The notes beneath the pieces were generated by a model, which saw only the letters and a program-made list of their open reading frames with translations, did not search any database and was not told the DNA's origin. Of a stretch of DNA of 45,360 bases, positions 32,777 to 42,937 are shown in pieces (positions within the stretch are counted from its first letter, which is position 1; each line of letters starts with the position of its first letter). The stretch is taken from assembly GCA_039815145.1 (NCBI GenBank), contig JBCBZW010000033.1, positions 1 to 45,360 on the forward strand, in the 5' to 3' direction. Origin of the DNA: Pseudomonadota bacterium. Lineage in GTDB: Bacteria; Pseudomonadota; Gammaproteobacteria; Steroidobacterales; JBCBZW01. The position numbers and the translations under genes are program-made.

Positions 32777-35743
32777 ATGCAACGACTGAACCTATCGCGA
32801 GCTGTCCGCCACAGCCTTTTCTCCGCAGGCCGCAGGGCCGCGCTGGCCGGTGCCTTCCTGGCGTCCGCCAGTGTGCTGGTGCCTGCGACCGCGCAGGAGG
32901 CGCCCACCGAGGTCGAGGAGGTGGTGGTCACCGGATCGCGCCTGACCGACCCGAACCTGACCCAATCGAGTCCCGTCGCCACCGTCACCTCGGAGCAGGT
33001 GGAGCTGCGCCAGGCCAACTTCGTGGAGGAGTTCATCCGCGAGATCCCGGGCGTAGTGCCGAGCATCGGCGCCCAGGTCAACAACGGCAACGGCGGCTCC
33101 ACCTTCATCAACCTGCGCGGCCTCGGCTCAAACCGAAACATCACCCTGCTGAACGGCACGCGAGTGGTGCCGGCCGACCTGCAGGGTCGCACCAACCTGG
33201 ACATCATCCCCATCGCCCTGGTCGAGCGAACGGATGTACTCACCGGCGGCGCGGGCTCCACCTACGGCGCCGACGCCATCTCGGGCGTGGTGAACTTCAT
33301 CACCCGGCAGAACTTTGAGGGCTTCGACCTGCGCGTGACGGGCGCGCGAACGGCGGAAGGAGACGGCGATACCCTGCGCATCGACCTGACCACGGGCGGC
33401 AACTTCGACGGTGGGCGTGGTAACGCGGTGTTCAGCGTCGGCTATACGGATCGTGAGGCGATCCTCCAAGGCGATCGCGACTTCGGCGTCGAGAACCTCT
33501 CCTCCGCGACGGGTGCACCGGGCGGGTCGAGCACCACCGTGCCCACGGTGCTGACCTTCCCGGGCAGCGGCGGCACGGTGCAGGTCTCCCCCGACGGCGA
33601 CTCGGTAATCCCCTTCTACCAGCCCTTCAACTTCAACCCCTTCAACCTGTTCCAGCTGCCCCTGGAGCAGTACCGCTTGTACGGCTCAGCCCGCTACGAA
33701 CTCGACAGCGGCATCGAGATGTACACCGAAGCGTTCTATTCACAAAGCACCAACCGCACGCAGATCGCGCCCTCGGGCACCTTCCGCAACGTCTTCACGA
33801 CGCCGCTGTCCAATCCGTTCCTCCCCGCGGGGATTCGCAACCAGATCTGCGGCGCGGACTCTGACGCGGCCACCGACGGTGTCCAGCCGAACTTCTCCCA
33901 AGCGGAGTGTGACGCTGCCGCCCTGGCGACGGACCCGAACGACCCTGCCTACCGCACGATCGATCTCGACTACGGCCGACGCTTCGTCGAACTCGGCACG
34001 CGCGATAACGAGCGCCAAAGCCGCGTCTGGCAGTTGAAGGCGGGCGCCCGCGGCGATCTCGTCTCGAACCTCTCCTGGGACGCCTTCTTCGCCTACGGCG
34101 AAAGCGACCTGCGCGGCTCCCAGTCGGGCAACGGCACGCGCACCCGTCTGCAACAGGCCCTGCTGGCCACCGACCCGAACGCGTGTCTGGACCCATCCGG
34201 CGGCTGCGTGCCCATCGATCTGTTCGGCCCCCTGGGCAGCATCACCAACGAAGTCGGCGCGTTCCTCGATGTGGGCAACACCTCGAACCAATTCACCACC
34301 CTGCTCCAAGGCCAAGCGTTGGTGAGCGGCGATGTGAACACGTCCATGCCCTGGGCAGAATCGCCGATCGGCTTTGCCGTGGGTGCGGAGTACCGCGATT
34401 ACGAGGCTGGCTTCGCCAACGACCTGCTGACGCAGACGCCGGGCGAAGTGCTGGGCAACGGCGCCGCCGCACCTAATGTCACCGGCAGCTACGACGTTCG
34501 TGAGGTGTTCACGGAGGTCAACGTGCCGCTGGTGCAGGGCGCCGCCTTCGCCGAAGAGGTCAGCCTCCAGGCTGGCGCTCGCCTCTCCAACTACAGCACC
34601 ACCGGAGATGAGAGCACCTGGAAGGTCGGCGGCACCTGGAGCCCCGTGGGCGGCTTCCAGATCCGCGGTAACCTGCAGCGGGTGACCCGCGCGCCGAACA
34701 TCAACGAGCTGTTCGCCCCGCAGGTCACGGGCCTGAACAACTTCGCGACCGATCCCTGCACGGGCAACGCGCCGCTGGAGAACGAGGATCTGCGGCAAAT
34801 CTGCCTGGCCCAGGGCGCGCCGCTCGGCACCATCGGCAGCATCATCGTCGACCCCGCTGGCCAGGTGAACGCCACCACCGGTGGCAACCCCAACCTCGAC
34901 GCGGAGGACGCCGACACCTGGACCATCGGCTTCGTCATGCAGCCCGACTTCGCGCCGAACCTGGCGGTGACCCTGGACTACTACAACATCGAGGTCAGCG
35001 ACGCGATCACCAACCCGAACCCGGGTGACGTGTTCGCGGCCTGCTTCGGGCCTGACTTCGAGGACGGGACGCTCGCGATCAGCGGTGCCTCCGCCTCGGA
35101 CCCGGCCTGCACGGGCATCCGTCGCAACCCGGCCACGGGCAACCTGTTCGGCGACGTATCCACCACCGCCGGCCTACCGTTGGTGTTGAGCAATCAGGGG
35201 GCCCTCGCCACCAGCGGCATCGACGTGTCCCTGAACTGGCAGGGCGACCTGGGCTTCGCCCGCTTCTCCAACAGCTTCAACGGCAACTGGACCCAGGAGT
35301 CTGTGTTCAACGCCAACGTCGACAACCCCGACTCCATCGATCGTGATTGCACGGGCTTCTACAGCATCAACTGTGCCTCGATCCAACCCGAGTTCAGCTT
35401 CTCCAACCGGGCGACGCTGAGCTTCGACGGCATGGATCGTCCGGTGGACGTTTCTGTGTTCTGGCGCTGGATCGATGCGGTGGAGGCGGAGCCCGAAGTG
35501 GCGGACACCTTCCTCGAGGAATTCCGGGAGATCGATGCGGAGAACTACATCGACCTCACGGCACGGGTGCAGCTGACGCAGCGCCTGCAGTTGACCGGTG
35601 CGGTGCTCAACGTGTTCGACAACTTGCCCACAATCGTCGGCAACAACATCGGCACCACGGCCTTCAACTCGGGCAACATCTACCCGAGCACCTACGATCC
35701 CCTGGGTCGGCGCTTCTCCCTCACCGTGCGTCATACCTTCTAA
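32777..35743 (+). CDS. TonB-dependent outer-membrane receptor
   Basis: 988 residues, the size of large receptors for siderophores, carbohydrates or peptides. A signal peptide (residues 1-40, ending PATAQ) is followed by EVEEVVVTGSRL, the usual TonB-box-like start of this group, and a plug domain with FINLRGLGSNRNITLLNGTR and GGAGSTYGADAISGVVNF. The remainder is a 22-strand barrel pattern ending in a terminal Phe (RRFSLTVRHTF), as required for BAM-mediated insertion. It needs TonB-ExbB-ExbD from elsewhere. Extracellular loops contain several Cys pairs (for example QICGADSD and EAECDAA-like QAECDAA). The ATG at 32777 has GGAGGAG upstream. It stands alone, so the ligand cannot be guessed; no lipoprotein or degradative enzyme is adjacent. 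Confidence 0.95.
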   Translation: MQRLNLSRAVRHSLFSAGRRAALAGAFLASASVLVPATAQEAPTEVEEVVVTGSRLTDPNLTQSSPVATVTSEQVELRQANFVEEFIREIPGVVPSIGAQVNNGNGGSTFINLRGLGSNRNITLLNGTRVVPADLQGRTNLDIIPIALVERTDVLTGGAGSTYGADAISGVVNFITRQNFEGFDLRVTGARTAEGDGDTLRIDLTTGGNFDGGRGNAVFSVGYTDREAILQGDRDFGVENLSSATGAPGGSSTTVPTVLTFPGSGGTVQVSPDGDSVIPFYQPFNFNPFNLFQLPLEQYRLYGSARYELDSGIEMYTEAFYSQSTNRTQIAPSGTFRNVFTTPLSNPFLPAGIRNQICGADSDAATDGVQPNFSQAECDAAALATDPNDPAYRTIDLDYGRRFVELGTRDNERQSRVWQLKAGARGDLVSNLSWDAFFAYGESDLRGSQSGNGTRTRLQQALLATDPNACLDPSGGCVPIDLFGPLGSITNEVGAFLDVGNTSNQFTTLLQGQALVSGDVNTSMPWAESPIGFAVGAEYRDYEAGFANDLLTQTPGEVLGNGAAAPNVTGSYDVREVFTEVNVPLVQGAAFAEEVSLQAGARLSNYSTTGDESTWKVGGTWSPVGGFQIRGNLQRVTRAPNINELFAPQVTGLNNFATDPCTGNAPLENEDLRQICLAQGAPLGTIGSIIVDPAGQVNATTGGNPNLDAEDADTWTIGFVMQPDFAPNLAVTLDYYNIEVSDAITNPNPGDVFAACFGPDFEDGTLAISGASASDPACTGIRRNPATGNLFGDVSTTAGLPLVLSNQGALATSGIDVSLNWQGDLGFARFSNSFNGNWTQESVFNANVDNPDSIDRDCTGFYSINCASIQPEFSFSNRATLSFDGMDRPVDVSVFWRWIDAVEAEPEVADTFLEEFREIDAENYIDLTARVQLTQRLQLTGAVLNVFDNLPTIVGNNIGTTAFNSGNIYPSTYDPLGRRFSLTVRHTF

Positions 35744-35778
35744 GGTCGCTTCAGGCAGCTGAAGACACCCCCCTGTCA

Positions 35779-35808
35779 GGGCCCGGAGTTCCTCCGGGCC
35801 CCTCGTTT
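35779..35808 (+). terminator. Terminator hairpin of the TonB receptor gene
   Basis: GGGCCCGGAG (35779-35788) pairs perfectly with CTCCGGGCCC (35792-35801) around a three-base TTC loop, followed by CTCGTTTG. The T-run is short and broken, but position (36 bp after the stop) and stem strength fit a Rho-independent terminator. Confidence 0.7.
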
Positions 35809-36434
35809 GTCGCGCCAAGTCTCCTCCCTCCGATCAGCCTCCTGCCCATCGCGTGAGATTCCGAGGCCCCCGGCGACACTAAGAGGTTAGCGGGCACCAG
35901 TCACGCACCGATCAGGGCTCGGACAAATCCCACCCCCGCGCCCATTTTCCGGTCTCGAAATTCGGCAACTGCGCTGGCCCGCACGTTCGCGCGCCGAGGT
36001 TGCCCGCCGGCACGCCGCCAGCCCCAGAGGATCGGTCCCAGCTGCCGCCGAGCCGGGCTGCGGATTTCCTGGCGCACCATAAGTAAACGAACCGCGTTCA
36101 GTCCCGTTAGGCAAAGACAGAATCAAAAAACCGGTCGGCAGGCGGCCCAATGGAAAGTGAACTGGTGCGCAGATCTTATGCAATAGTGTGCAAAGACACC
36201 GAAAATGGCGGCAACCGCCTGATTTTCCGTGGTTCACCTCTAGGCAACCCCTTTCCTAGGAGGTACCCTGTCCACCTTCCGTGGGAGGGTGCTATGCAGC
36301 ACGCCGGCAGACGGGTGGTAGCACCGCTACGACAAACCCCTCTGGTGACCCGCCCGACTTCCTGGGCACCGCCCATCGTCCTGCCAGATTCGTGCTGGCT
36401 GGGCCCCAAATGACGCTTGGATTGGAAACATAAG
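35809..36434. other. 626-bp intergenic region before the polysaccharide genes
   Basis: Short open frames exist on both strands but none has a ribosome binding site or recognisable protein. The left half shows nothing notable. The right half holds a series of hairpins (36197-36330, listed separately). I saw no JUMPstart/ops element and no clear promoter. Confidence 0.55.
36197..36330 (+). ncRNA. Candidate structured leader RNA upstream of the sugar dehydratase gene
   Basis: Five consecutive hairpins can be drawn by hand. (1) 36197-36231: CAC.GAAAAT.GGCGG pairs with CCGCC.ATTTTC.GTG around a CAA loop. (2) 36236-36264: ACCTCTAGG with CCTA(G)GAGGT, one bulge. (3) 36265-36290: ACCCT/AGGGT enclosing CCAC/GTGG. 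(4) 36289-36302: GTGCT/AGCAC, which competes with (3) for two bases. (5) 36314-36330: GTAGC/GCTAC, which competes with GGTG/CACC. There is no T-run. It matches no riboswitch class I know, and could equally be a DNA element or act on the other strand. Strand is assumed from the downstream gene. Confidence 0.4.
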
Positions 36435-38432
36435 ATGCTGGACGATCGGCTCCTCGCGACGGTCATAACGAAGGCACGCCGGCTTGCGCTTGGCATGCCC
36501 CGCCCGATGAAGCGCACCATGCTGGCAGCGGCGGATATCTGCCTGGTGTCCGCGGCGTTTCTGGCCGCTTGGTGGATCGTCTACCGGAACACGCAGAGCG
36601 CCGCGATGCCTTGGGCCCTGCTGGTCGCCGTCGCCGGCACCACGGTGGTCTTCTGGGTTCAGGGCCTCTACCGCTCGATCACCCGCTTCGTCGATGCCCG
36701 ACTCGCCGTTCGCGTGTTGCGAGCCCTGCTGTACGTCGGCGTCGCCGGCGCACTGCTCGCGAGCGTCCTCAGCATTGGCGAGCCGATCGAGGCTGCCGCC
36801 CTAGTGGCCGTGTTCACCGCGTTCACAGCCATCAGCACCAGCACCGTGCGATTGATCGTTCGCAGCTTCCTGCTCCGTCCGCGCAGAGGCTGTGAGCGAG
36901 TGCTCATCTACGGCGCCGGCCAGGCGGGCATCGCCCTCGGTACCAATCTGATGCGCCAGCGCTCCTTCTATCCCGTCGGCTTCGTCGATGACGATCCGCG
37001 GCTGCAGGGTAGTTTCATTAGCGGACTGCCCGTCATTTCCCCGAACGACATCCTACGCGTGGTTCACCGCGAAGGCGTGCGCAGAGTGCTGCTGGCGCTG
37101 CCCACGGCCACCCGTGACCGGCGCCGAGAGATCCTCGACTTCCTCGAGGGGCTTCCCGTGCGCATCCAGACCATGCCGAACATCCACGACCTCATCTCAG
37201 GTCGCTCGCACCTCGCGGAACTGCGCGATGTCTCCGTGGGCGATATCCTCGGCCGCGACCCGGTGAAGGCTGACCGAGATATCATGCGTGCGCATGTCCA
37301 TGGCAAGACCATCCTGCTGACGGGTGCCGGTGGTTCGATCGGCTCCGAGCTCGGCAGGCAACTGGTGGTGCACGAGCCGAAACGCATCTTGCTGTTCGAG
37401 CAGTCGGAACTCGCGCTCTACAACGCGGAGCGCAGCTTGCGTAAGTTGGCCGCCGGAATTGGTGCCGAGACGGAACTCGTGCCGCTGCTCGGCAGTGTTC
37501 AGGATCATCAACGGGTCGATTCGGCACTTACCACCTACGCCGTCGACACGGTCTACCACGCGGCCGCTTACAAGCACGTGCCGATCGTCGAACACAACAT
37601 CTCCGAGGGCATCCGCAACAACGCGCTCGGCACGCGCGTCGTCGCCGAAGCCGCGCGTCGCCACGGTGTGGGGGTGTTCGTGCTCGTGTCGACAGACAAG
37701 GCGGTCGCTCCCACCAGCGTCATGGGCGCCACCAAACGCTTTGCAGAACTGATCCTGCAGGGCATGCAGAAGCTCGAAGGCAAGACCAAGTTCTGCATCG
37801 TGCGCTTCGGCAACGTGTTGGAGTCTTCCGGGTCAGTGGTTCCGCTGTTCCGCGAGCAGATCCGTTCTGGTGGACCCGTAACGGTCACCGATCCCGAGGT
37901 GACGCGCTACTTCATGACCATCCCGGAAGCATCACAGCTGATCATCCAGGCCGGCGCGATGGGCCGCGGCGGTGACGTTTTCGTGCTGGAGATGGGCCAA
38001 CCTGTGCGCATCGCCGACCTGGCGACACGCATGATTCGTCTCATGGGACGCACCGTGAAGGACGCCAATCACCCCGAGGGTGAGGTGGAGATCCAGTACA
38101 CCGGCCTGCGCCCGGGTGAGAAATTGCACGAGGAACTGCTGATCGACAGCGCCGTCGAGCACACGGATCACCCGGAGATCATGCGCGCGATGGAACGTTC
38201 CCTGAGCTGGGATCGGGTGAGCATGGTCATCGAGAAGATGCGCGAAGCACTCGATTCGGAGAATCTGGATGAGGTTCAAGGCCTGCTCGCCTCGGTCGTC
38301 GATGGCTACGCGCCTGAGAAACTCGATGACTACCTGATGGGAACTGCCCACGCGTCCAAGCCCGACGGTGCGTCGATCACCTACATGTCCGGAAGCTCAC
38401 CGCTGCGGGTGGTCAACGCGCCACCGGAATGA
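36435..38432 (+). CDS. CapD/WbpM/PglF-type nucleotide-sugar 4,6-dehydratase
   Basis: 665 residues. These inner-membrane enzymes convert UDP-GlcNAc (or a relative) to a 4-keto-6-deoxy sugar, the first step to bacillosamine, QuiNAc or FucNAc. Four transmembrane helices (about 30-135) precede a first Rossmann domain (YGAGQAG, about 159) and the catalytic Rossmann domain (TGAGGSIGSE, about 296). VSTDKAVAPTSVMGATKR has the Ser-Met-Lys arrangement of the WbpM type, where Met replaces the usual Tyr. I chose the ATG at 36435 (GGAAACATAAG upstream) over a TTG at 36417. Its stop overlaps the Wzi gene by 4 bp. The sugar product is inferred from family only. Confidence 0.93.
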   Translation: MLDDRLLATVITKARRLALGMPRPMKRTMLAAADICLVSAAFLAAWWIVYRNTQSAAMPWALLVAVAGTTVVFWVQGLYRSITRFVDARLAVRVLRALLYVGVAGALLASVLSIGEPIEAAALVAVFTAFTAISTSTVRLIVRSFLLRPRRGCERVLIYGAGQAGIALGTNLMRQRSFYPVGFVDDDPRLQGSFISGLPVISPNDILRVVHREGVRRVLLALPTATRDRRREILDFLEGLPVRIQTMPNIHDLISGRSHLAELRDVSVGDILGRDPVKADRDIMRAHVHGKTILLTGAGGSIGSELGRQLVVHEPKRILLFEQSELALYNAERSLRKLAAGIGAETELVPLLGSVQDHQRVDSALTTYAVDTVYHAAAYKHVPIVEHNISEGIRNNALGTRVVAEAARRHGVGVFVLVSTDKAVAPTSVMGATKRFAELILQGMQKLEGKTKFCIVRFGNVLESSGSVVPLFREQIRSGGPVTVTDPEVTRYFMTIPEASQLIIQAGAMGRGGDVFVLEMGQPVRIADLATRMIRLMGRTVKDANHPEGEVEIQYTGLRPGEKLHEELLIDSAVEHTDHPEIMRAMERSLSWDRVSMVIEKMREALDSENLDEVQGLLASVVDGYAPEKLDDYLMGTAHASKPDGASITYMSGSSPLRVVNAPPE

Positions 38433-39973
38433 CCAGCGGGTTGATCGGCGACGCCACCCTACGTTTCTCGACCGTGCGTGCGAGAACGGTGGTGGCGGTC
38501 TGCGCGACCTTAGCGCTGGCCATAGCCGCGCTCGGCGACGCCATGGCGGGCCCGCTGATTCCAGCTGGCGATCTCACGCTGCGCCACGACATCGAGTTGT
38601 TGGCCGACAGTGGCGTAATCAGGGGCCCGATCAGCACCTGGCCCCTCGCCTGGGGGCCGATCCTGCAGGACGTGGATTCCGCTGACATCACCCACCTGTC
38701 CCTGACCGCCCTGCAGGCCCTCGGTCGTGTACGTGAGCGCGCCGAGTGGGAAACGCGAAGCAACGAGCTGCTACTGAGCGCCAGAACCGGAGCGGCGCTG
38801 AACCCGACCCGAATCCGGTCCTTCCAGTACACCCCACGCGGCGAGGGTGAGGTGTCCATCGGAGCCGATGCCACCTTGGCCTGGGCCGCGATCGACGTGA
38901 ACCTCCAGTACGTCGGTGGCGACGGTGACAGTCAGCGTATTCGCTTCGACGATAGCTACGCCGCAGTCGTCCTCGGCAACTGGGCGTTCGGACTGAGCAC
39001 GCAGCAGCGCTGGTGGGGGCCCGCGTGGGACGGCAGCTTGATCCTGTCGAACAACGGCCGTCCCTTTCCAGCGATCACCATCGATCGGGTGTTCACCGAT
39101 CCCTTCGACATTCGATGGCTGCGCTGGATCGGTCCCTGGGACCTGTCGTTGATATTCGGGCGCCTTGAGTCCGACCGTGAGATTCCAAACCCACAGTTCT
39201 TTGGCGCAAGGGCCACGTTTCGCCCCCACAGTTCTCTCGAGATAGGCATTTCCCGATCAGCGATGTGGTGTGGCGAGGGCCGCCCCTGCAGCGTGGGCAC
39301 CTTTGTCGATCTCCTGCTAGGACAGGACAACGTTGGCGACGGCGGCATCGACGACAGCAACGAACCGGGCAATCAACTCGGCGGTTTCGATCTGCGCTGG
39401 ACGCCGCCGGGGTTCGGACGTTCAGTATCGCTTTACGGGCAATTCATCGGCGAAGACGAAGCGGGTGGCCTGCCCAGTCAGTACCTGGGTCAGTTGGGCG
39501 CCGAATGGTCTGGCACGGTGGCGGAACGCTGGTCGACGCGTTTGTTCGGCGAGTACAGCCGCACCAGCTGCGACTTCTTCGGCGCGAGCGATTTCGTAGG
39601 TAACGGGGGCTTCAACTGCGCCTACAACGGCGTGTTCCCGGACGGGTACCGCTTCCGAGGCCGATCGATCGGCCACGGTGCCGACAACGATGCTGACCTG
39701 TTCACCTTCGGCGCGGTCCTGGTCAACGAGAAACACACGCGTTGGCAGGCCCAGGTCAGGACCGGCACCCTCAACGCCAACGGCCCACCGGACAGTAGAA
39801 ACTCCCTCACGCCAACGCCGCAAGATCTCCTCAGCGTTGACGTATCCCACAGCCGCAGGTTTCGCTACGGCACCTTCGAGGTCGGTGCGGGAATCGAGTT
39901 TATCGACGATCTCGAGAGCGGCGAAACCACGCAGGAAGGCCGTCTGTTCCTGCAGTTTACGACCGGGTTTTAG
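38429..39973 (+). CDS. Wzi-family outer-membrane capsule assembly protein
   Basis: 514 residues. Wzi is an 18-strand outer-membrane barrel that helps hold capsular polysaccharide on the cell surface. An N-terminal export signal (VVAVCATLALAIAALGDAMA) is followed by LIPAGDLTLRHDIELLADSG, the conserved Wzi opening, and the central STQQRWWGPAWDGSLILSNN motif that is diagnostic. The last strand ends in Phe (LFLQFTTGF). The start at 38429 overlaps the dehydratase stop (ATGA), so the two are coupled. A Cys-containing loop (RTSCDFFGASDF, GGFNCAYNG) is predicted on the outside. Confidence 0.92.
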   Translation: MTSGLIGDATLRFSTVRARTVVAVCATLALAIAALGDAMAGPLIPAGDLTLRHDIELLADSGVIRGPISTWPLAWGPILQDVDSADITHLSLTALQALGRVRERAEWETRSNELLLSARTGAALNPTRIRSFQYTPRGEGEVSIGADATLAWAAIDVNLQYVGGDGDSQRIRFDDSYAAVVLGNWAFGLSTQQRWWGPAWDGSLILSNNGRPFPAITIDRVFTDPFDIRWLRWIGPWDLSLIFGRLESDREIPNPQFFGARATFRPHSSLEIGISRSAMWCGEGRPCSVGTFVDLLLGQDNVGDGGIDDSNEPGNQLGGFDLRWTPPGFGRSVSLYGQFIGEDEAGGLPSQYLGQLGAEWSGTVAERWSTRLFGEYSRTSCDFFGASDFVGNGGFNCAYNGVFPDGYRFRGRSIGHGADNDADLFTFGAVLVNEKHTRWQAQVRTGTLNANGPPDSRNSLTPTPQDLLSVDVSHSRRFRYGTFEVGAGIEFIDDLESGETTQEGRLFLQFTTGF

Positions 39974-40064
39974 GCGCCTGGTAGGGCTCGTGCCTCGGTG
40001 CGCGACTCGTGGGCGTAAGCGATAGCCTCGATCCATCCGCCGCACCACCAGCTCGGACACGTGC

Positions 40065-41285
40065 ATGCTAGACACCGAACTCGCTCCGTGGCCCTCGTTC
40101 ACCCAGGAGGAAATCGACGCCGTTAGCTGCGTGTTAGCCTCCAATCGTGTCAACTACTGGACCGGAGAGGAAACCAGACGCTTCGAGGAGGAATTCGCCG
40201 CCGCCGTGGGATGCGCGCACGCCGTTGCCGTCGCCAACGGCACCCTCGCCCTAGACCTGGCCTTGAAGGGCTTGCAGATCGGCCCAGGCGACGAGGTCAT
40301 CGTCCCCGCGCGCAGCTTCATCGCATGCGCATCATGCGTGGTCGCCGCCGGCGCGGCGCCCGTCTTCGCCGACGTCGACCCGCACTCAGGGAACCTCTCG
40401 AAGGCCACAATCGAGGCGGTAGTGACGCCGCGAACGAAAGCGATCATCGCCGTGCACCTCGCCGGTTGGCCTTGCGACATGGATGCCATCATGGCACTCG
40501 CTCGCGAGCAGGGACTTCTCGTCATCGAGGACTGCGCCCAAGCCCACGGCGCCCTGTACAAGGGCCGCTCAGTCGGCTCCATCGGTCATGTCGGCGCGTG
40601 GTCGTTCTGCCAGGACAAGATCATGTCCACGGGAGGAGAAGGCGGCATGGTCACCACAAACGACCCGGCGCTTTGGTCTCGCATGTGGTCCCACAAGGAG
40701 CACGGGAAGAGCTGGCAGGCCGTGCACGAGCGCCATCATCCACCGGGCTATCGCTGGCTCCACGAATCCTTCGGCACGAACTGGCGAATGACCGAAATGC
40801 AGGCAGCAATCGGACGCATACAACTGCGCCGTCTGCCGACCTGGTCAGCCGACCGCGCAGCTAACGCCCGCGCGCTGGAGCGGACCTTGGAACCCTACGC
40901 CCACCCCAATGGCCCGATTAAAGCGCCCGTCAAGGCCCGCTGCGATTCCCCGGCTTGCAACGACGAAAGCTGTTGCCGCCACGCCTACTACAAGTACTAC
41001 GCATATGTGGACACCGACGGTCTTCGCCCTGGCTACGATCGAGACGAGATCATTGCGGATATCGTGGACCAGGGCATTCCGTGCGATCAGGGAACGTGCG
41101 CCGAGGTCTATCGCGAGCGCGCCTTCGCCGACACGCCCTGGCTCCCCTCCCAACGACTCCCGGTCGCCCAGCGTCTCGGCGAATCGAGCCTGATGTTCCT
41201 GGTCCATCCCACGCTCACCGAGGAGGACATGCGCCGCACATGCGCCGCCCTGGGCAATACCCTGGCTAAGTGCACCATCGGTTAG
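40065..41285 (+). CDS. DegT/DnrJ/EryC1/StrS-family sugar aminotransferase
   Basis: 406 residues. PLP enzymes of this family transfer an amino group from glutamate to keto sugars. [22 protein letters not shown] and the PLP lysine in [15 protein letters not shown] (Lys185) are clear, and [16 protein letters not shown] is the usual family segment. A 4-keto sugar made by the upstream dehydratase is the likely substrate. Unusual is a Cys cluster, Cys293-x4-Cys298-x4-Cys303-Cys304 (in [19 protein letters not shown]), just before the YYKYYAYV strand; it could bind a metal. The start ATG at 40065 has a weak upstream purine site. It lies 91 bp after Wzi and 104 bp before hmgA. Confidence 0.93.
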   Translation: MLDTELAPWPSFTQEEIDAVSCVLASNRVNYWTGEETRRFEEEFAAAVGCAHAVAVANGTLALDLALKGLQIGPGDEVIVPARSFIACASCVVAAGAAPVFADVDPHSGNLSKATIEAVVTPRTKAIIAVHLAGWPCDMDAIMALAREQGLLVIEDCAQAHGALYKGRSVGSIGHVGAWSFCQDKIMSTGGEGGMVTTNDPALWSRMWSHKEHGKSWQAVHERHHPPGYRWLHESFGTNWRMTEMQAAIGRIQLRRLPTWSADRAANARALERTLEPYAHPNGPIKAPVKARCDSPACNDESCCRHAYYKYYAYVDTDGLRPGYDRDEIIADIVDQGIPCDQGTCAEVYRERAFADTPWLPSQRLPVAQRLGESSLMFLVHPTLTEEDMRRTCAALGNTLAKCTIG

Positions 41286-41389
41286 CGGATCCTCCCATCG
41301 CGCCCACCCGCGGAGCCAGCTCCGCAGAGGCACCACAGCCCCTGGAGCTGTGCGAAAATCCGCACACCAGTAGACGCCAAGGACGCGCT

Positions 41390-42685
41390 ATGCGCCAGTA
41401 CCTCACCGGTTTCGGTAACGAGCATGCGAGCGAGGCGCTCGCCGGCGCCCTCCCGGAGGGTCGCAACTCCCCGCAACGCGTCGCCCATGGGTTGTACGCG
41501 GAGAAGCTCAGCGGCACGGCCTTTACGGCGCCGAGGGCGCGCAACGCACGCACGTGGTTCTACCGCATCCGTCCCTCGGTCGCCCACCTCGGGTTCGAGC
41601 CTTGCGACATCGCACCTAACTGGCAGACGGCCCCACTTGACGGGACGACCACCCCGGCGGACCCCCTTCGGTGGGACCCCCAACCGCTTCCCGATCATCC
41701 CGTCGACTTCGTCGAGGGCATGTACACCGTCGCTGCCTGTGGCGACGCGCTGGCACAAACGGGAGCGAGCATCCACGTCTACCGCGCCAACCAGTCGATG
41801 ACCTCACGCTACTTTGCCAACGCCGATGGGGAGTTGCTCATCGTCCCGGAGCAGGGACACCTCACGCTGCACACCGAATGCGGCGTGCTCAGCGTGGAGC
41901 CGCAACAGATCGCCGTGATCCCCCGCGGGATGCGATTCCGCGTCGGCCTGGAGGACTCGGCAGCACGCGGTTACGTGTGTGAGAACCATGGGGCGCTGTT
42001 CGAGCTCCCAGAGCGTGGCCCCATCGGCTCAGATGGCCTCGCCAACGAACGTGACTTCGAGTATCCGGCCGCTGCCTTCGAGGATCTCGAGGGGCCGTTC
42101 GAGCTCATCTGCCGCCTGGCAGGCACTATGCAGAGAGCTCAACTCCAGCACTCGCCACTCGATGCGGTGGCCTGGCACGGCACGCTGGCACCGTATCGCT
42201 ACGACCTTCGACGCTTCAACGTCATCGGCTCGATCAGCTACGACCACCCCGACCCCTCGATCTTCACCGTACTGACCTCCCCCTCAGACACGGCGGGCAC
42301 GGCGAACGTCGACTTCGTCGCCTTCGCGCCGCGCTGGCTGGTCATGAACGACACCTTCCGCCCACCCTGGTACCACCGCAACGTGATGTCCGAGTTCATG
42401 GGGTTGATCACCGGCGAGTACGACGCCAAGACAGGCGGTGGCTTCGCACCGGGCGGCGCCAGCCTGCACAACTGCATGGTGCCCCACGGCCCCGACGCGG
42501 ACGCATTTGAACGGGCGAGCAACTCAACGCTCACACCCCAGTATCTGGATGCCACGATGGCGTTTATGTTCGAGTCCCGCTACCTGATCCGGCCGAGCGC
42601 GCAAGCGCTGAATTCACCGGCGCTGCAGGGCGACTACATCGATGCCTGGCAACAGCTGACTCGGCACTTTCCGAACACCCCCTAA
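41390..42685 (+). CDS. hmgA: Homogentisate 1,2-dioxygenase
   Basis: 431 residues, the usual size. The enzyme uses Fe(II) to open the homogentisate ring, giving maleylacetoacetate in tyrosine/phenylalanine breakdown. [13 protein letters not shown] at the start, [17 protein letters not shown] with iron-binding His and Glu, and [15 protein letters not shown] with the last His ligand are all present, as is [13 protein letters not shown]. The start ATG at 41390 has CAAGGA upstream and matches the conserved N-terminus [12 protein letters not shown]. None of hpd, maiA or fahA is nearby; instead the gene sits among polysaccharide genes on the same strand, which is unexpected. Confidence 0.97.
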   Translation: MRQYLTGFGNEHASEALAGALPEGRNSPQRVAHGLYAEKLSGTAFTAPRARNARTWFYRIRPSVAHLGFEPCDIAPNWQTAPLDGTTTPADPLRWDPQPLPDHPVDFVEGMYTVAACGDALAQTGASIHVYRANQSMTSRYFANADGELLIVPEQGHLTLHTECGVLSVEPQQIAVIPRGMRFRVGLEDSAARGYVCENHGALFELPERGPIGSDGLANERDFEYPAAAFEDLEGPFELICRLAGTMQRAQLQHSPLDAVAWHGTLAPYRYDLRRFNVIGSISYDHPDPSIFTVLTSPSDTAGTANVDFVAFAPRWLVMNDTFRPPWYHRNVMSEFMGLITGEYDAKTGGGFAPGGASLHNCMVPHGPDADAFERASNSTLTPQYLDATMAFMFESRYLIRPSAQALNSPALQGDYIDAWQQLTRHFPNTP

Positions 42686-42728
42686 TGCGCCCGCGGACGC
42701 AGCCAGATCGCTCGCCTTGATGTAGATC

Positions 42729-42748
42729 ACTGCAATGGCACCTGCAGT
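42729..42748. promoter_or_regulatory. Short inverted repeat upstream of the sugar transferase gene
   Basis: ACTGCA (42729-42734) and TGCAGT (42743-42748) form a perfect 6-bp inverted repeat with an 8-base spacer, 43 bp after the hmgA stop. It could be an operator or a small hairpin; there is no T-run to support termination. Confidence 0.3.
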
Positions 42749-42937
42749 AGTCTAAGGTCAGCGACAGGATGCGTTGAGATCTGATTATGAGAAGCTCACA
42801 CCGAGTCGCGAACGCATCACGGCAGCGATACCACAGCGTGACAGGTGTATCTGGCGACCTATGTAAAGCGCCACACCGCAGCGCTACGTCGGGCCGTAGC
42901 GACACTCCCACGGTCACAAGTAACTGAAGCCTCCGCG

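Noticed and set aside
35887-36237. A 116-codon minus-strand frame in the region before the sugar dehydratase
   Set aside because: No ribosome binding site, no membrane or signal sequence and no recognisable motif; the region's hairpins are a better explanation.
36080-36434. A possible JUMPstart/ops element or c-di-GMP riboswitch upstream of the polysaccharide genes
   Set aside because: Neither the ops core GGCGGTAG nor the GEMM consensus could be found; only hairpins of unknown type are present.
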